Shown: positions 8,801 to 15,483, counted from the first letter of the stretch. The stretch is DNA of 19,069 nt from an uncultured Collinsella sp. (GCA_902467875.1 CABQWP010000040.1:1-19069); one strand, 5' to 3'. Program-made: numbers and translations. The notes: a model not told the origin generated them from the sequence alone.

Positions 8801-9283
8801 GTCGGCGGTAAAGTGTCCGCTCTTGGTTTTGCCCTGAGCGGTCGTGTAGGAGTAGGTGCCGTCGACATGGGTAGTGCCGTTGAGCATCCATACGGCAAGC
8901 TGGGTGGCGGCGCGGGCGCGATCGGGTGAAAGATGGTAACCGCCAAACGACGTGGCGGTAGGATATCCGTGACAAACGATTGCCGCGAACTCGTCGTCGA
9001 GCCACACCCAGCCTTGATCAAAGTTGAGCCATGGGCCGCCCGGTTTGGTGGGGCCGGGGCGCTCCTGGTTCATGCAGTAGGCAATCGAGGTGTCTTGAGC
9101 TTCATACTTGCCGATGAAGAAGGGTCCACAATCATCGCTAATAGTGCGGAAGCCGAGCTGGTCGTAGCCATCGACGGCAAATGCGGCTCCCGGTGCCAGG
9201 CAGCCGAAAAGCAGGAAGAGGAGCAGGAGCAGCGGACCTGTTGCGATTGCGCTGTGGACAGAGTGCGTGGGTGCGTTGGACAT
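5852..9283 (-). CDS. Sortase-anchored surface adhesin: thioester (TQXA) domain plus six SpaA/Cna-B-like domains
   Basis: An 1143-residue secreted protein; AAGGAG lies five bases before the ATG. Residues 1-36 are a signal peptide ending PGAAFA. Residues about 40-200 are a thioester domain: Cys70 in IAYCMNQ and Gln128 in ATQLAVW fit the Cys-Gln thioester and TQXA motif of Gram-positive adhesins that bond covalently to host amines. Six SpaA/Cna-B-like domains follow. Each has a strand-A Lys (216, 313, 417, 539, 647, 758) and an E-box Glu (273, 369, 494, 603, 713, 806), the latter in YLVETKAPAGY-type motifs, implying intramolecular isopeptide bonds. A stalk domain (~840-1085) precedes LPATG (1108-1112), a hydrophobic helix and the tail RLRSIPKKR, a cell-wall sorting signal. 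No sortase gene is in the window. The gene stands alone on the minus strand, sharing a terminator with the convergent operon. Confidence 0.92.
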   Translation of the reverse strand: MSNAPTHSVHSAIATGPLLLLLFLLFGCLAPGAAFAVDGYDQLGFRTISDDCGPFFIGKYEAQDTSIAYCMNQERPGPTKPGGPWLNFDQGWVWLDDEFAAIVCHGYPTATSFGGYHLSPDRARAATQLAVWMLNGTTHVDGTYSYTTAQGKTKSGHFTADNEVVAAARWLHDSAKSGSIKAAPHRARRYLGAVSGGSKRQDMLYVLPAVSVSFQKQSANTVITSGNNTYQFTGATFDIFESASGARVGTIKMDSNGRAQATLLPNTAYYLVETKAPAGYVPRHDCIAFTTGNDGGRVAIDEQPGTINLRIVKLDAATNAGPQVGSSLAGAEFTCVSQSTPGWAQILTTDESGRATLADVPLGTFTIYESKTPEGYLPSNDSWTYTVGADQLGDSGVVEIESRVSDIPIAFNLEISKFKDYGNSDQSGLEQPAGGVVFEVVSNSSQQVVGTLTTNVYGFASTKDQPEAWFGAGKRPAGVHGAVPYDRAGYTVREVPETVPEGFKRAGEWTVGANQISNGAELQYIVDNHALSTHLQIVKRDAQTGASVPLAGFTFQLLDSNHESVSQTCWYPTHNVMDTFTTDATGTVTLPESLVPGTYYVRETSAKEPYLVGEEIEVNIPADMNLTPVAIASYYDHAATGNIRIVKTDAIDGSSLAGAVFEIRASSDIVRPDGSIAALDGETVATITTDETGEARADNLPLGLGTARYEVVETQAPAGFLLDRTTHIVDLTYADQKTPVVEARLNVSDDYTKVDISKVDASGEQEVEGAQLTLYGPDKTEIDSWTSSDKPHRVEHLAPGTYSLREMMSPRTYDLAEEITFEIKDTGEVQSVAMKDAPIEIKGQVDKRQELVQPIEKGLLANGDGKNRAATQTNTDGLFSYTIDARNDSATWVDEFTITDDLECAKDGTARFISIETPVAIGDLNGLCNVWYRTTPLDSTDVDEPANATLDDGHENPWLESDEVKESLGEDCRLVDYDGWHLWKADISTTESTTLEAKELDLASNTVVTGIRIEYGAVAADFTTRSDADSWTRDDLKDEHDDLDDAKAILGTDARGAVVHMQATSAYTPQTALTNSARVDLCRNGGGDKLESHDEDSVIQRCTLPQDLPATGSVPIAACITALLTSGAAALWFARLRSIPKKR

Positions 9284-9363
9284 GGCTGCTCCTTATCCCT
9301 CGTGCGCCGCACGGGGAGGCTGCGACGCGTAGGATGAGGCTACCCCCGAGGTTCATGCGGGTA

Positions 9364-9394
9364 AGTATCGGAGCCTGACCAAAAGCTTGCCCAA
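9364..9394 (-). promoter_or_regulatory. Candidate promoter for the adhesin gene
   Basis: On the minus strand TTGGGC (9389-9394) and GATACT (9364-9369) are separated by 19 bp, about 80 bp upstream of the adhesin ATG. The spacing is longer than ideal. A small hairpin (CGTGC/GCACG, 9301-9313) sits in the leader just before the ribosome-binding site. I saw nothing else in 9284-9537. Confidence 0.3.
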
Positions 9395-9537
9395 TTCCTG
9401 ACAAATTGAGCTCAAATACAACAATCAAGCAAAAGCGCAGGTAGAAGATAAGGAGAACAGGAGGTCAAAGGTCCTCATCTCCACAATTGACGCGATTTTC
9501 AAACGAATCTCCACAGCTAAAACAAGCATCGCCACTC

Positions 9538-9567
9538 TTGTATCGAACAAGACAACCGCGTTATACT
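9538..9567 (+). promoter_or_regulatory. tRNA-Gly promoter
   Basis: TTGTAT (9538-9543) and TATACT (9562-9567) are separated by 18 bp. Transcription would begin about 7 bp before the tRNA 5' end. Confidence 0.65.
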
Positions 9568-9580
9568 ATCCCCCACATAT

Positions 9581-9655
9581 GCGGGCATCGCCAAGTGGTA
9601 AGGCATCAGCTTCCCAAGCTGACACTCGCGGGTTCGAGTCCCGTTGCCCGCTCCA
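9581..9655 (+). tRNA. tRNA-Gly (anticodon CCC), CCA encoded
   Basis: The acceptor stem GCGGGCA pairs perfectly with TGCCCGC. The D-arm is GCC/GGC, the anticodon stem TCAGC/GCTGA encloses loop TTCCCAA (anticodon 9613-9615), and the T-arm is GCGGG-TTCGAGT-CCCGT. The discriminator is T and the CCA tail is encoded. It reads GGG codons. A terminator and an unusual hairpin-rich repeat follow, which carries a near-exact second copy of this tRNA's last 18 bases. Confidence 0.96.
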
Positions 9656-9666
9656 GTAAAAAGCAC

Positions 9667-9698
9667 AAGCACGGCAGCGTTACGTTGCCGTGCTTTTT
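9667..9698 (+). terminator. Intrinsic terminator after tRNA-Gly
   Basis: The 10-bp stem AAGCACGGCA (9667-9676) and TGCCGTGCTT (9686-9695) has a 9-nt loop and ends in a five-T run. Confidence 0.88.
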
Positions 9699-9710
9699 AC
9701 TACCAAGCGC

Positions 9711-9985
9711 CGGGACTCGAACCCGCCAGGGTGCGAGCGTTAAGCAAACGCGAAGCGTTTGTAGCGAGCAGGCGAAGGCGCCGACAGGCGCCTGAAGCCG
9801 GTGCGTATTTGCGAAGCAAATACGCGGATGTCCCGTTGCTCGCTCCATCGAGTACGGGGGACCTCGGGAACGTCGGATCCAACCCGCTGTGCCCGTGCGT
9901 GTGCGCGGACCGGGTCTGCCGACCGCAGCCGGTGCGTATTTGCGAAGCAAATACGCGGATGTCCCCATGGCCGCTCTTGCGGCAA
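9711..9985 (+). repeat. tRNA-Gly-associated hairpin-rich repeat, about two units
   Basis: No credible gene is present here. Unit 1 starts with an inverted copy of the tRNA-Gly T-arm (GGGACTCGAACCCGC, 9714-9728). Three hairpins follow: CAAACGC-GAA-GCGTTTG (9745-9761), GGCGCC-GACA-GGCGCC (9777-9792) and a 10-bp stem GCGTATTTGC closed by GAA (9803-9825). The unit ends in GTCCCGTTGCTCGCTCCA (9830-9847), which matches the tRNA-Gly 3' end (9638-9655) at 17 of 18 bases. A more decayed unit 2 follows: an inverted T-arm-like GTCGGATCCAACCCGC (9872-9887), an exact second copy of the last hairpin within a 38-bp direct repeat (9797-9834 and 9928-9965), a degraded 3' end, and a small GCCGC/GCGGC hairpin (9970-9983). 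The same architecture recurs after tRNA-Lys. Confidence 0.85.
9830..9847 (+). repeat. Second copy of the tRNA-Gly 3' end
   Basis: These 18 bases repeat the T-stem, acceptor strand and CCA of the upstream tRNA-Gly, starting 192 bp downstream of the first copy. One base differs (C to T in the acceptor strand). No 5' half of a tRNA lies before it; hairpins do. It resembles the direct repeat left at a tRNA attachment site. Confidence 0.8.
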
Positions 9986-10030
9986 AATGTTAGGTTAATG
10001 CCTGCTGCCCATACTTGCACCTGCGCACGG

Positions 10031-10036
10031 TACAAT
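10031..10036 (+). promoter_or_regulatory. Candidate purB -10 element (TACAAT)
   Basis: TACAAT lies 45 bp before the purB start. The best -35-like hexamer, TTGCAC (10015-10020), is only 10 bp away, so the -35 is unclear. TTAGGTTA occurs twice here, at 9990-9997 and 10039-10046, and could be a regulator site; that is speculative. Confidence 0.35.
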
Positions 10037-10080
10037 GGTTAGGTTACGACCAACGTGCCAATAACCAAAAAGGAGCCGCT

Positions 10081-11427
10081 ATGATCGATCGCTATACCCG
10101 CCCGGAGATGGGACACATCTTCTCCCTCGAGAACAAGTACGCCATTTGGCAGGAGATCGAGGTTCTGGCCTGCGAGGCCCAGGCGGAGCTCGGCAAGATC
10201 GGTATTTCCAAAGACGAGGCCCAGTGGATCCGCGACCATGCCAACTTTGAGAAGGCGAAGGTCGATGAGATCGAGGAAGTCACGCGCCACGACGTCATTG
10301 CCTTCCTGACCAACATGAAGGAATACATCGATGCCGATGTTCCCGAGGGCGACCCCAAGCCCAGCCGCTGGGTTCACTATGGCATGACCAGCTCGGATCT
10401 GGGCGACACAGCCCTGTGCTACCAGCTCACCCAGGCCTGCGACCTGATCATCGAGGACGTCAAGAAGCTCGGCGAGATTTGCAAGCGTCGCGCCTTTGAG
10501 GAGCGCAACACGCTCTGTGCCGGCCGCACTCATGGCATCCACGCCGAGCCGATGACCTTCGGCATGAAGTTTGGCTCTTGGGCCTGGGAGCTCAAGCGCG
10601 ATCTGGATCGTCTTGAGGACGCCCGCAAGAATGTTGCCTTCGGTGCTATTTCGGGCGCTGTCGGCACGTACAGCTCCATCGAGCCGTTCGTCGAGGAGTA
10701 TGTCTGCGAGCACCTGGGCCTGGTTCACGACCCGCTGTCCACGCAGGTTATCAGCCGCGACCATCACGCCTATCTCGCCGGCGTTCTCGCCACCACCGCA
10801 GCCACCTGCGAGCGCATCGCTACCGAGGTCCGCAATCTGCAGAAGACTGATACGCTCGAGGCCGAGGAGCCGTTCCGTAAGGGCCAAAAGGGCAGCTCAG
10901 CCATGCCGCACAAGCGCAACCCCATCACCATGGAGAAAGTCTGCGGTCTGTCGCGCGTCGTGAAGTCCAACGCCCAGGTTGCCTTCGATAACGTCGCCCT
11001 GTGGCACGAGCGTGACATTTCGCACTCCTCTGCCGAGCGCGTCGCCCAGGCCGATAGCTTCATCGCCCTCGACCACATGTTCCAGTGCCTCATCCGCGTT
11101 ATCGACGGCCTGCAGCTGTATCCCGCCCGCATGATGGCCAACCTCAATAAGACCCGCGGCCTCATCTTCTCTTCCAAGGTACTGCTCGCCCTCGTCGACA
11201 CGGGCATCACCCGCGAGGACGCGTACGCCATTGTGCAGGAGAACGCCATGGCAACCTGGCACGAGGTACAGGATTGCGTCTCCGGCCCCACCTTTAAGGA
11301 GCGTCTCGAGGCCGACCCGCGCTGCACCGTCAGTCAGGAGAAGCTCGACGAGATCTTTGATCCGTGGGACTTCCTCACCCGTATCGACACGGTCTTTGAT
11401 CGTCTGGAGCAGCTGAGCTTCGAGTAG
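10081..11427 (+). CDS. purB: Adenylosuccinate lyase
   Basis: A 448-residue cytosolic enzyme of the fumarase/aspartase superfamily. It cleaves SAICAR to AICAR plus fumarate in IMP synthesis, and adenylosuccinate to AMP plus fumarate. The family signature GSSAMPHKRNP (271-281) is intact, with its catalytic serine in the flexible loop. His151 in RTHGIHAEP is the likely catalytic histidine, and HYGMTSSDLGDT (99-110) is the conserved substrate-binding block. I chose ATG 10081, giving MIDRYTRPEM, because AAGGAG lies five bases upstream; the in-frame extension back to 10015 runs into promoter-like sequence. It stands alone, just downstream of the tRNA-Gly hairpin region, with purC about 4 kb further on the same strand. 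Confidence 0.97.
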   Translation: MIDRYTRPEMGHIFSLENKYAIWQEIEVLACEAQAELGKIGISKDEAQWIRDHANFEKAKVDEIEEVTRHDVIAFLTNMKEYIDADVPEGDPKPSRWVHYGMTSSDLGDTALCYQLTQACDLIIEDVKKLGEICKRRAFEERNTLCAGRTHGIHAEPMTFGMKFGSWAWELKRDLDRLEDARKNVAFGAISGAVGTYSSIEPFVEEYVCEHLGLVHDPLSTQVISRDHHAYLAGVLATTAATCERIATEVRNLQKTDTLEAEEPFRKGQKGSSAMPHKRNPITMEKVCGLSRVVKSNAQVAFDNVALWHERDISHSSAERVAQADSFIALDHMFQCLIRVIDGLQLYPARMMANLNKTRGLIFSSKVLLALVDTGITREDAYAIVQENAMATWHEVQDCVSGPTFKERLEADPRCTVSQEKLDEIFDPWDFLTRIDTVFDRLEQLSFE

Positions 11428-11453
11428 GTTCGGGCATAACGTTAGCTTTTTAG

Positions 11454-11491
11454 GGCGCTTTGCTGGTAATGTGTGTTGCCGGCAAAGCGCC
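11454..11491 (+). terminator. Stable hairpin after purB, possible weak terminator
   Basis: GGCGCTTTGC (11454-11463) pairs perfectly over 10 bp with GCAAAGCGCC (11482-11491). The following bases (TCGTTGCATTT) are only loosely T-rich, so it may act as a 3'-end stabiliser rather than a strong terminator. Confidence 0.5.
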
Positions 11492-11494
11492 TCG

Positions 11495-11521
11495 TTGCAT
11501 TTAGGGAAAGACGGGGATAAT
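11495..11521 (+). promoter_or_regulatory. Candidate promoter for the TSCPD/lipoprotein operon
   Basis: TTGCAT (11495-11500) and GATAAT (11516-11521) are 15 bp apart, slightly short. The -10 lies 35 bp before the first start codon. Confidence 0.4.
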
Positions 11522-11555
11522 AGTCGTCTCGAATAACATTCTGAGAGGGGATCGC

Positions 11556-11819
11556 ATGATTTCGTTTGATTACAAGCCTCAAGGCGTGTGTGCTCGCAAT
11601 ATTCACCTTGACCTTTCCGATGACGGCAACAAGGTGATAGGCGTTGAGTTTACCGGTGGCTGCGACGGCAATCTCAAGGCAATCTCCAAGCTGGTCGAGG
11701 GTGCTCCTGCCGATCGCGTAATCGAGGTTCTCGCCGGTAATACCTGCGGTATGAAAAAGACCTCCTGCGCCGACCAGCTTACGCGCGCCATCGAGGCCGC
11801 TCGCGCCGAGATCGCCTAA
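11556..11819 (+). CDS. TSCPD domain-containing protein (TIGR03905-like)
   Basis: An 87-residue soluble protein. Cysteines at 12 (GVCARNI), 36 (GGCDGNL), 64 (NTCGMKK) and 71 (TSCADQL), with the Gly-rich FTGGCDGNLKAI segment, match the small TSCPD-domain family; the same domain occurs at the C-terminus of some ribonucleotide reductases. Cysteine spacing suggests metal or nucleic-acid binding, but the biochemical role is unknown. The start is supported by GAGAGGGG before ATG. The stop TAA shares its last A with the ATG of the next gene (TAATG), implying translational coupling to the Tat lipoprotein, although the two products should work in different compartments. Confidence 0.85.
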   Translation: MISFDYKPQGVCARNIHLDLSDDGNKVIGVEFTGGCDGNLKAISKLVEGAPADRVIEVLAGNTCGMKKTSCADQLTRAIEAARAEIA

Positions 11820-13030
11820 TGGGTATCGCCGATCACATCAAGAACGGAATATCGCGTCGCGGCTTCGTACTCGGTGGGGCTGCCGCGGGCGCTGCCACGG
11901 TACTTGCCGGATGCTCGAAAAAAACGGGCACCAGCGATGATGCCGCCGGCGAGCCGCAGGTTATCAAGGACGATTCCAAGATCATCTCGATTACGGATGA
12001 GTACGAGGCAGTCGACATCGATCTTGAGCCGGCGGCGTCGTGGACGCTGCCTCTGGGTACGCTGCTGTACTACTGCGACGGCGATTACGCCGCGGCGATG
12101 ATGGCGCCCGCATCGGCGCTGCACGCCAACACACTCGGTGTGCTCAACCTGGGTGATGGCTCGCTTACCACATTAATCGAGGATCCTATCGAGGGCGCGG
12201 GATATGCATTCTACGATGTCCGTGCCGGCGACGGCGTATTCGCGTGGGTTGAGATGAACTTTGCCAATTCATCGTGGAAGCTCTACGCTCAAAATCTGTC
12301 GGGCGCTTCGCTCTCTGGCGACGTGGTTGAGCTCGATCGAGGTGGCAAGGACTATGATCCGCCCCTGTTTACGGCGTTCGGGTCATCGGTCATCTGGTAT
12401 AAAATGCCTTCGGCAAGCGGCAATAAAACGAGTAGTGATTCGTTTTGCTATCGTCGCTCGCTTGATGAATCCAAGGCCGAGGTAATTTGGAAATCGACGG
12501 GCCGCTTTGCATCGGCCCCGCGCGCGAGCGACGGCATTTTGACCATCTCGCCGCGTGTCCGCAACGACGAGGGCGTCTACTACGGCATAACGGCAATCGA
12601 TCTGACCGACGGCAACAACACCAAGCGTGCCCAGCTAGTCCTTCCCTCGTCAGTCTCGCCTTTCGAGGCCGTGTATATGGGCGGTACCTTCGTGTTTTCT
12701 ATCGAGGCGGCCTATAGTGGCGTGGGCAGCCTGGGCAATATGGGCACGTATATCGGTAATGAGGGAGGGCCGTACCTCTTTCTGTCACGCGAGCCGCTCG
12801 CATGTGCGGCTGGCAAGAAGAATAAATACCTTGTTAAGGTACAGGCGTCGCATTTTCTGATCGACACCTCTACCAAGACCTATGGCTCGCTGCTGTCGCC
12901 CGACCGCGCTTTGGAGTATGGCGATTATCCAGCTACGGCGGGAAAATCGGACTCATTCCTTACGTACGCCACGGTGCGCAACAGCCAGGGTATACCAGAG
13001 ACGGTCACTGCACGCCTATTCTCTCTTTAA
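11819..13030 (+). CDS. Tat-exported lipoprotein of unknown function
   Basis: A 403-residue protein. The N-terminus holds a twin-arginine motif (SRRGFVLGG, residues 12-20), an Ala/Gly-rich hydrophobic stretch and a lipobox LAGC with Cys32. It should therefore be folded in the cytoplasm, exported by Tat, lipidated and left on the outer face of the membrane. The mature part has repeated beta-strand-like blocks with aromatic or Trp turns (FAWVEMNF, SSVIWYKMP, EVIWKSTG, GVYYGITAIDL), suggesting a beta-propeller-like fold. This is a pattern impression; I do not recognise a specific family. It overlaps the TSCPD gene by one base. Its binding partner is unknown; the neighbouring two-component system senses outside the membrane, but no link is shown. 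Confidence 0.8.
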   Translation: MGIADHIKNGISRRGFVLGGAAAGAATVLAGCSKKTGTSDDAAGEPQVIKDDSKIISITDEYEAVDIDLEPAASWTLPLGTLLYYCDGDYAAAMMAPASALHANTLGVLNLGDGSLTTLIEDPIEGAGYAFYDVRAGDGVFAWVEMNFANSSWKLYAQNLSGASLSGDVVELDRGGKDYDPPLFTAFGSSVIWYKMPSASGNKTSSDSFCYRRSLDESKAEVIWKSTGRFASAPRASDGILTISPRVRNDEGVYYGITAIDLTDGNNTKRAQLVLPSSVSPFEAVYMGGTFVFSIEAAYSGVGSLGNMGTYIGNEGGPYLFLSREPLACAAGKKNKYLVKVQASHFLIDTSTKTYGSLLSPDRALEYGDYPATAGKSDSFLTYATVRNSQGIPETVTARLFSL

Positions 13031-13089
13031 GCTTAGAGGGGTTAAAAAGGCGCCAACAGGGGAATAAACGCGTTGTAATTGTGAGTACC

Positions 13090-13128
13090 GCCCGCCGAGC
13101 TGCCGCGTCATAGCGGCATCCGGCGGGC
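13090..13128 (+). terminator. Long interrupted hairpin between lipoprotein and response-regulator genes
   Basis: The outer stem GCCCGCCG (13090-13097)/CGGCGGGC (13121-13128) and inner stem TGCCGC (13101-13106)/GCGGCA (13113-13118) form a strong hairpin. No T run follows, so it may be a Rho-independent-like 3' end, a stabiliser, or leader structure for the next operon. Confidence 0.45.
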
Positions 13129-13183
13129 TCAGGTGCGTTAAAATGGGCTTGTTCTTAGCTAATTGAGACAGGGGGGCCGTGTT

Positions 13184-13906
13184 ATGGCTTCAGATGCAAA
13201 AAAGATTCTGCTGGTCGAGGATGAGAAGGCAATCCGTGACGCCGTCGCTGCCTATCTCGAGCGCGAAGGCTACTGCGTTGTGGGCGTCGGCGACGGCCAG
13301 TCCGCGATCGAGGAGTTCGAGAAGCATCAGTTCGACCTGGTCGTGCTCGACCTTATGCTCCCCAAGATTCCCGGCGAGCGCGTTTGCCGCACCATTCGCG
13401 ATACCTCGGATGTCCCCATCATCATGCTGACGGCTAAGGGCGAGATCGAGGACCGTATTATCGGTCTTGAGCTCGGCGCCGACGACTATCTGATTAAGCC
13501 GTTCTCGCCGCGCGAGCTCGTCGCCCGCGTTCGCGCTCTGTTCCGCCGTGCCCATCAGGCCGACGAGCCCGCCGTCGAGGTACTCGACTTCGGCGATCTG
13601 GTCATCGATATCTCGGGCCACAAGATCTTGGTCGAGGGCAAGGAAGTCGATCTGACGGCTTCCGAGTTCAAGCTGCTCACCACGCTTGCCCGCCATCCCG
13701 GCCGTGTGTATAACCGCATGGAGCTGGTCGAGAAAGTGCTCGGGTATGACTTTGAGGGCTATGAGCGCACTATCGATAGCCACGTGAAGAATCTTCGCGC
13801 CAAGCTGGGCGATGATCCCAAGAAGCCCAAGTGGCTCTACACCGTCCATGGTGTCGGCTATCGCTTCGAGGCTCCGGCCAAGACCGATAAGTCGGACGAG
13901 AAATAG
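13184..13906 (+). CDS. OmpR/PhoB-family response regulator
   Basis: A 240-residue cytoplasmic transcription factor. The receiver domain (about 5-118) has the acidic pocket Glu12-Asp13, phospho-acceptor Asp56 in VVLDLMLP, Thr83 in MLTAK and Lys105 in LIKPF, so it should be phosphorylatable. The C-terminal winged helix (about 140-235) has the usual FKLLTTLARHPGRV, DSHVKNLRAKLGDD and VHGVGYRFEAP blocks. The ATG start gives MASDAKKILLVEDE and is preceded by GGGGGG seven bases upstream. The sensor kinase gene follows after 11 nt, so they form one operon and a cognate pair. The target genes cannot be read from the sequence. Confidence 0.95.
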   Translation: MASDAKKILLVEDEKAIRDAVAAYLEREGYCVVGVGDGQSAIEEFEKHQFDLVVLDLMLPKIPGERVCRTIRDTSDVPIIMLTAKGEIEDRIIGLELGADDYLIKPFSPRELVARVRALFRRAHQADEPAVEVLDFGDLVIDISGHKILVEGKEVDLTASEFKLLTTLARHPGRVYNRMELVEKVLGYDFEGYERTIDSHVKNLRAKLGDDPKKPKWLYTVHGVGYRFEAPAKTDKSDEK

Positions 13907-13917
13907 GGAAATCACAT

Positions 13918-15483
13918 ATGACACCTGCGCGCTTTGAAATCGGACAAAAGCACAAGCAGGAGAGCGAGGCGGGTTCCAAGGCTAGTTGGAACACGCCTCG
14001 TTCCGATTCACGGCCAACGATGAGCTATCCCTCGCGCATGGCACTTGCTTTTGCTCTGACATCGCTCATGACGGTATTGGTGCTGGTGGGCGTTGTCTCT
14101 GTTGTGTGGGGCACGGTCTTTTCGGATTACACACGCTCCAATATCGTCGAAATCGCAAATTCCGCTGCCGAGAAGTTGGCAACCTCATATGAGGAAAACG
14201 GCTCTTGGACCGCGGGAGAACTGCGCACGGTCGCAACGTCGAGTTTGGTTTCCGACGATCTGGGCATGCAGGTCGTCAATAAAAAGGGCGTGATCGTTTA
14301 TGACGATTCCTGGCCCTCGGCAAGCGCCACCGCCGATGTACGCGAAAACCAGGCTACGACCGACGACACGAGCGGCAAGAGGGCATCGCATAGCCCGGTC
14401 TCGTCTGCTCCAACCGACTCCGATAGCGTTGCTAACGTCGAGATTGTAACGTCTTCCGGCGAGCATGTCGGACAGGTAAAGCTGTGGGCCATCGGCTCCG
14501 ACGCTCTGCTCACCAAGGCGGACTCTGCGTTTAGGGAGAAGACCTTTAACGCCATGGCCCTCGCCGCGGTTGTTGCAATCTGCATTTCGGTCGTTATCGG
14601 ATCGCTCGTGTCGCGCATGCTCACCAAGCCGATTCATCGCATCACCAGTACCGCAAAGCAAATCCGTGACGGCGACCTGTCGGCTCGCACGGGACTGCGC
14701 GGTGATGACGAGATCGATCAGCTGGGTGAGACCTTCGATGAGATGGCCACTTCGCTCGAGAAGGATATGAAACACGAGAAGCGCCTGACCTCAGACGTTG
14801 CACACGAGCTTCGCACGCCGCTTATGGCCATGCTCGCAACGGTCGAGGCCATGCAGGATGGCGTGTATCCCACCGACGATGAGCATTTGGAGACCGTCGC
14901 TTCCGAGACGCGTCGCCTGGCTCGTCTGGTGCAGCAGATGCTCGACCTATCGCGTATGGAAAACAGCACGGCTCCGCTCAATCTAGAACCGGTGGACATG
15001 GTTCCGTTCGTGCGATCGATTGTGAATGGCCAGGAGCGCCTGTTTGCCGACCGTGACCTGCGTTTGCGCTTTGCAGATGAGACGCAGGGCCACGATGACG
15101 TTGTCGAGGCAGATCCCGACATGATCACGCAATGTGTTATCAACCTCATGAGCAACGCCATGCGCTACACCCCCGAGGGCGGTTGGGTCGTGGTGTCGGT
15201 GCTCAGTGACCGCAGGCACGTCAGCATTGCCGTTTCTGATACCGGCATCGGTATTGCCAAGGACGATCTGTCGCGCATTTTCGGGCGGTTTTGGCGCGCC
15301 GATGCCAGCCGCGCCCGCGAAGCTGGCGGCCTGGGCGTCGGCCTCGCCGTGACCAAGCAGATTGTCGAGCGTCACCATGGCTACATATCCGTGGAGTCGG
15401 AGCTTGGAAAGGGTACGACTTTTACAATTCATCTGCCCCGCGAGCACACGGCAGACGCGGCATCTACTACAATGGAGCACTAG
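13918..15483 (+). CDS. Sensor histidine kinase
   Basis: A 521-residue membrane kinase and the partner of the preceding response regulator. Order: a 40-residue polar cytoplasmic N-terminus, TM1 (about 41-69), an extracytoplasmic sensor region (70-205) with a Ser/Thr/Asp-rich stretch near 131-172, TM2 (211-235), HAMP (to about 283), HisKA with phospho-accepting His296 in SDVAHELRTPLM, and HATPase with N-box Asn413 (INLMSNAMRYTPEGG), G1 DTGIGI (441-446) and G2 GLGVGLA (471-477). All kinase motifs are intact. I keep ATG 13918, with GGGAAA six bases upstream; a later Met at residue 35 has no ribosome-binding site. The signal is not identifiable; the sensor region looks PAS/Cache-like in length but shows no diagnostic motif. 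Confidence 0.94.
   Translation: MTPARFEIGQKHKQESEAGSKASWNTPRSDSRPTMSYPSRMALAFALTSLMTVLVLVGVVSVVWGTVFSDYTRSNIVEIANSAAEKLATSYEENGSWTAGELRTVATSSLVSDDLGMQVVNKKGVIVYDDSWPSASATADVRENQATTDDTSGKRASHSPVSSAPTDSDSVANVEIVTSSGEHVGQVKLWAIGSDALLTKADSAFREKTFNAMALAAVVAICISVVIGSLVSRMLTKPIHRITSTAKQIRDGDLSARTGLRGDDEIDQLGETFDEMATSLEKDMKHEKRLTSDVAHELRTPLMAMLATVEAMQDGVYPTDDEHLETVASETRRLARLVQQMLDLSRMENSTAPLNLEPVDMVPFVRSIVNGQERLFADRDLRLRFADETQGHDDVVEADPDMITQCVINLMSNAMRYTPEGGWVVVSVLSDRRHVSIAVSDTGIGIAKDDLSRIFGRFWRADASRAREAGGLGVGLAVTKQIVERHHGYISVESELGKGTTFTIHLPREHTADAASTTMEH

Noticed and set aside
9711..9985. CRISPR-like array
   Set aside because: Only two copies of the 38-bp repeat, irregular spacing, internal hairpins with tRNA homology, and no cas genes.
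9487..10042. Several frames on both strands across tRNA-Gly and its repeat (up to 132 codons)
   Set aside because: They translate tRNA and hairpin repeat sequence, giving peptides such as antisense-tRNA ATGLEPA and repeated RICEANTRMS; no ribosome-binding sites or family features.
13163..13183. Upstream TTG start for the response regulator
   Set aside because: It would translate the G-rich ribosome-binding site; the ATG at 13184 gives a standard receiver N-terminus.
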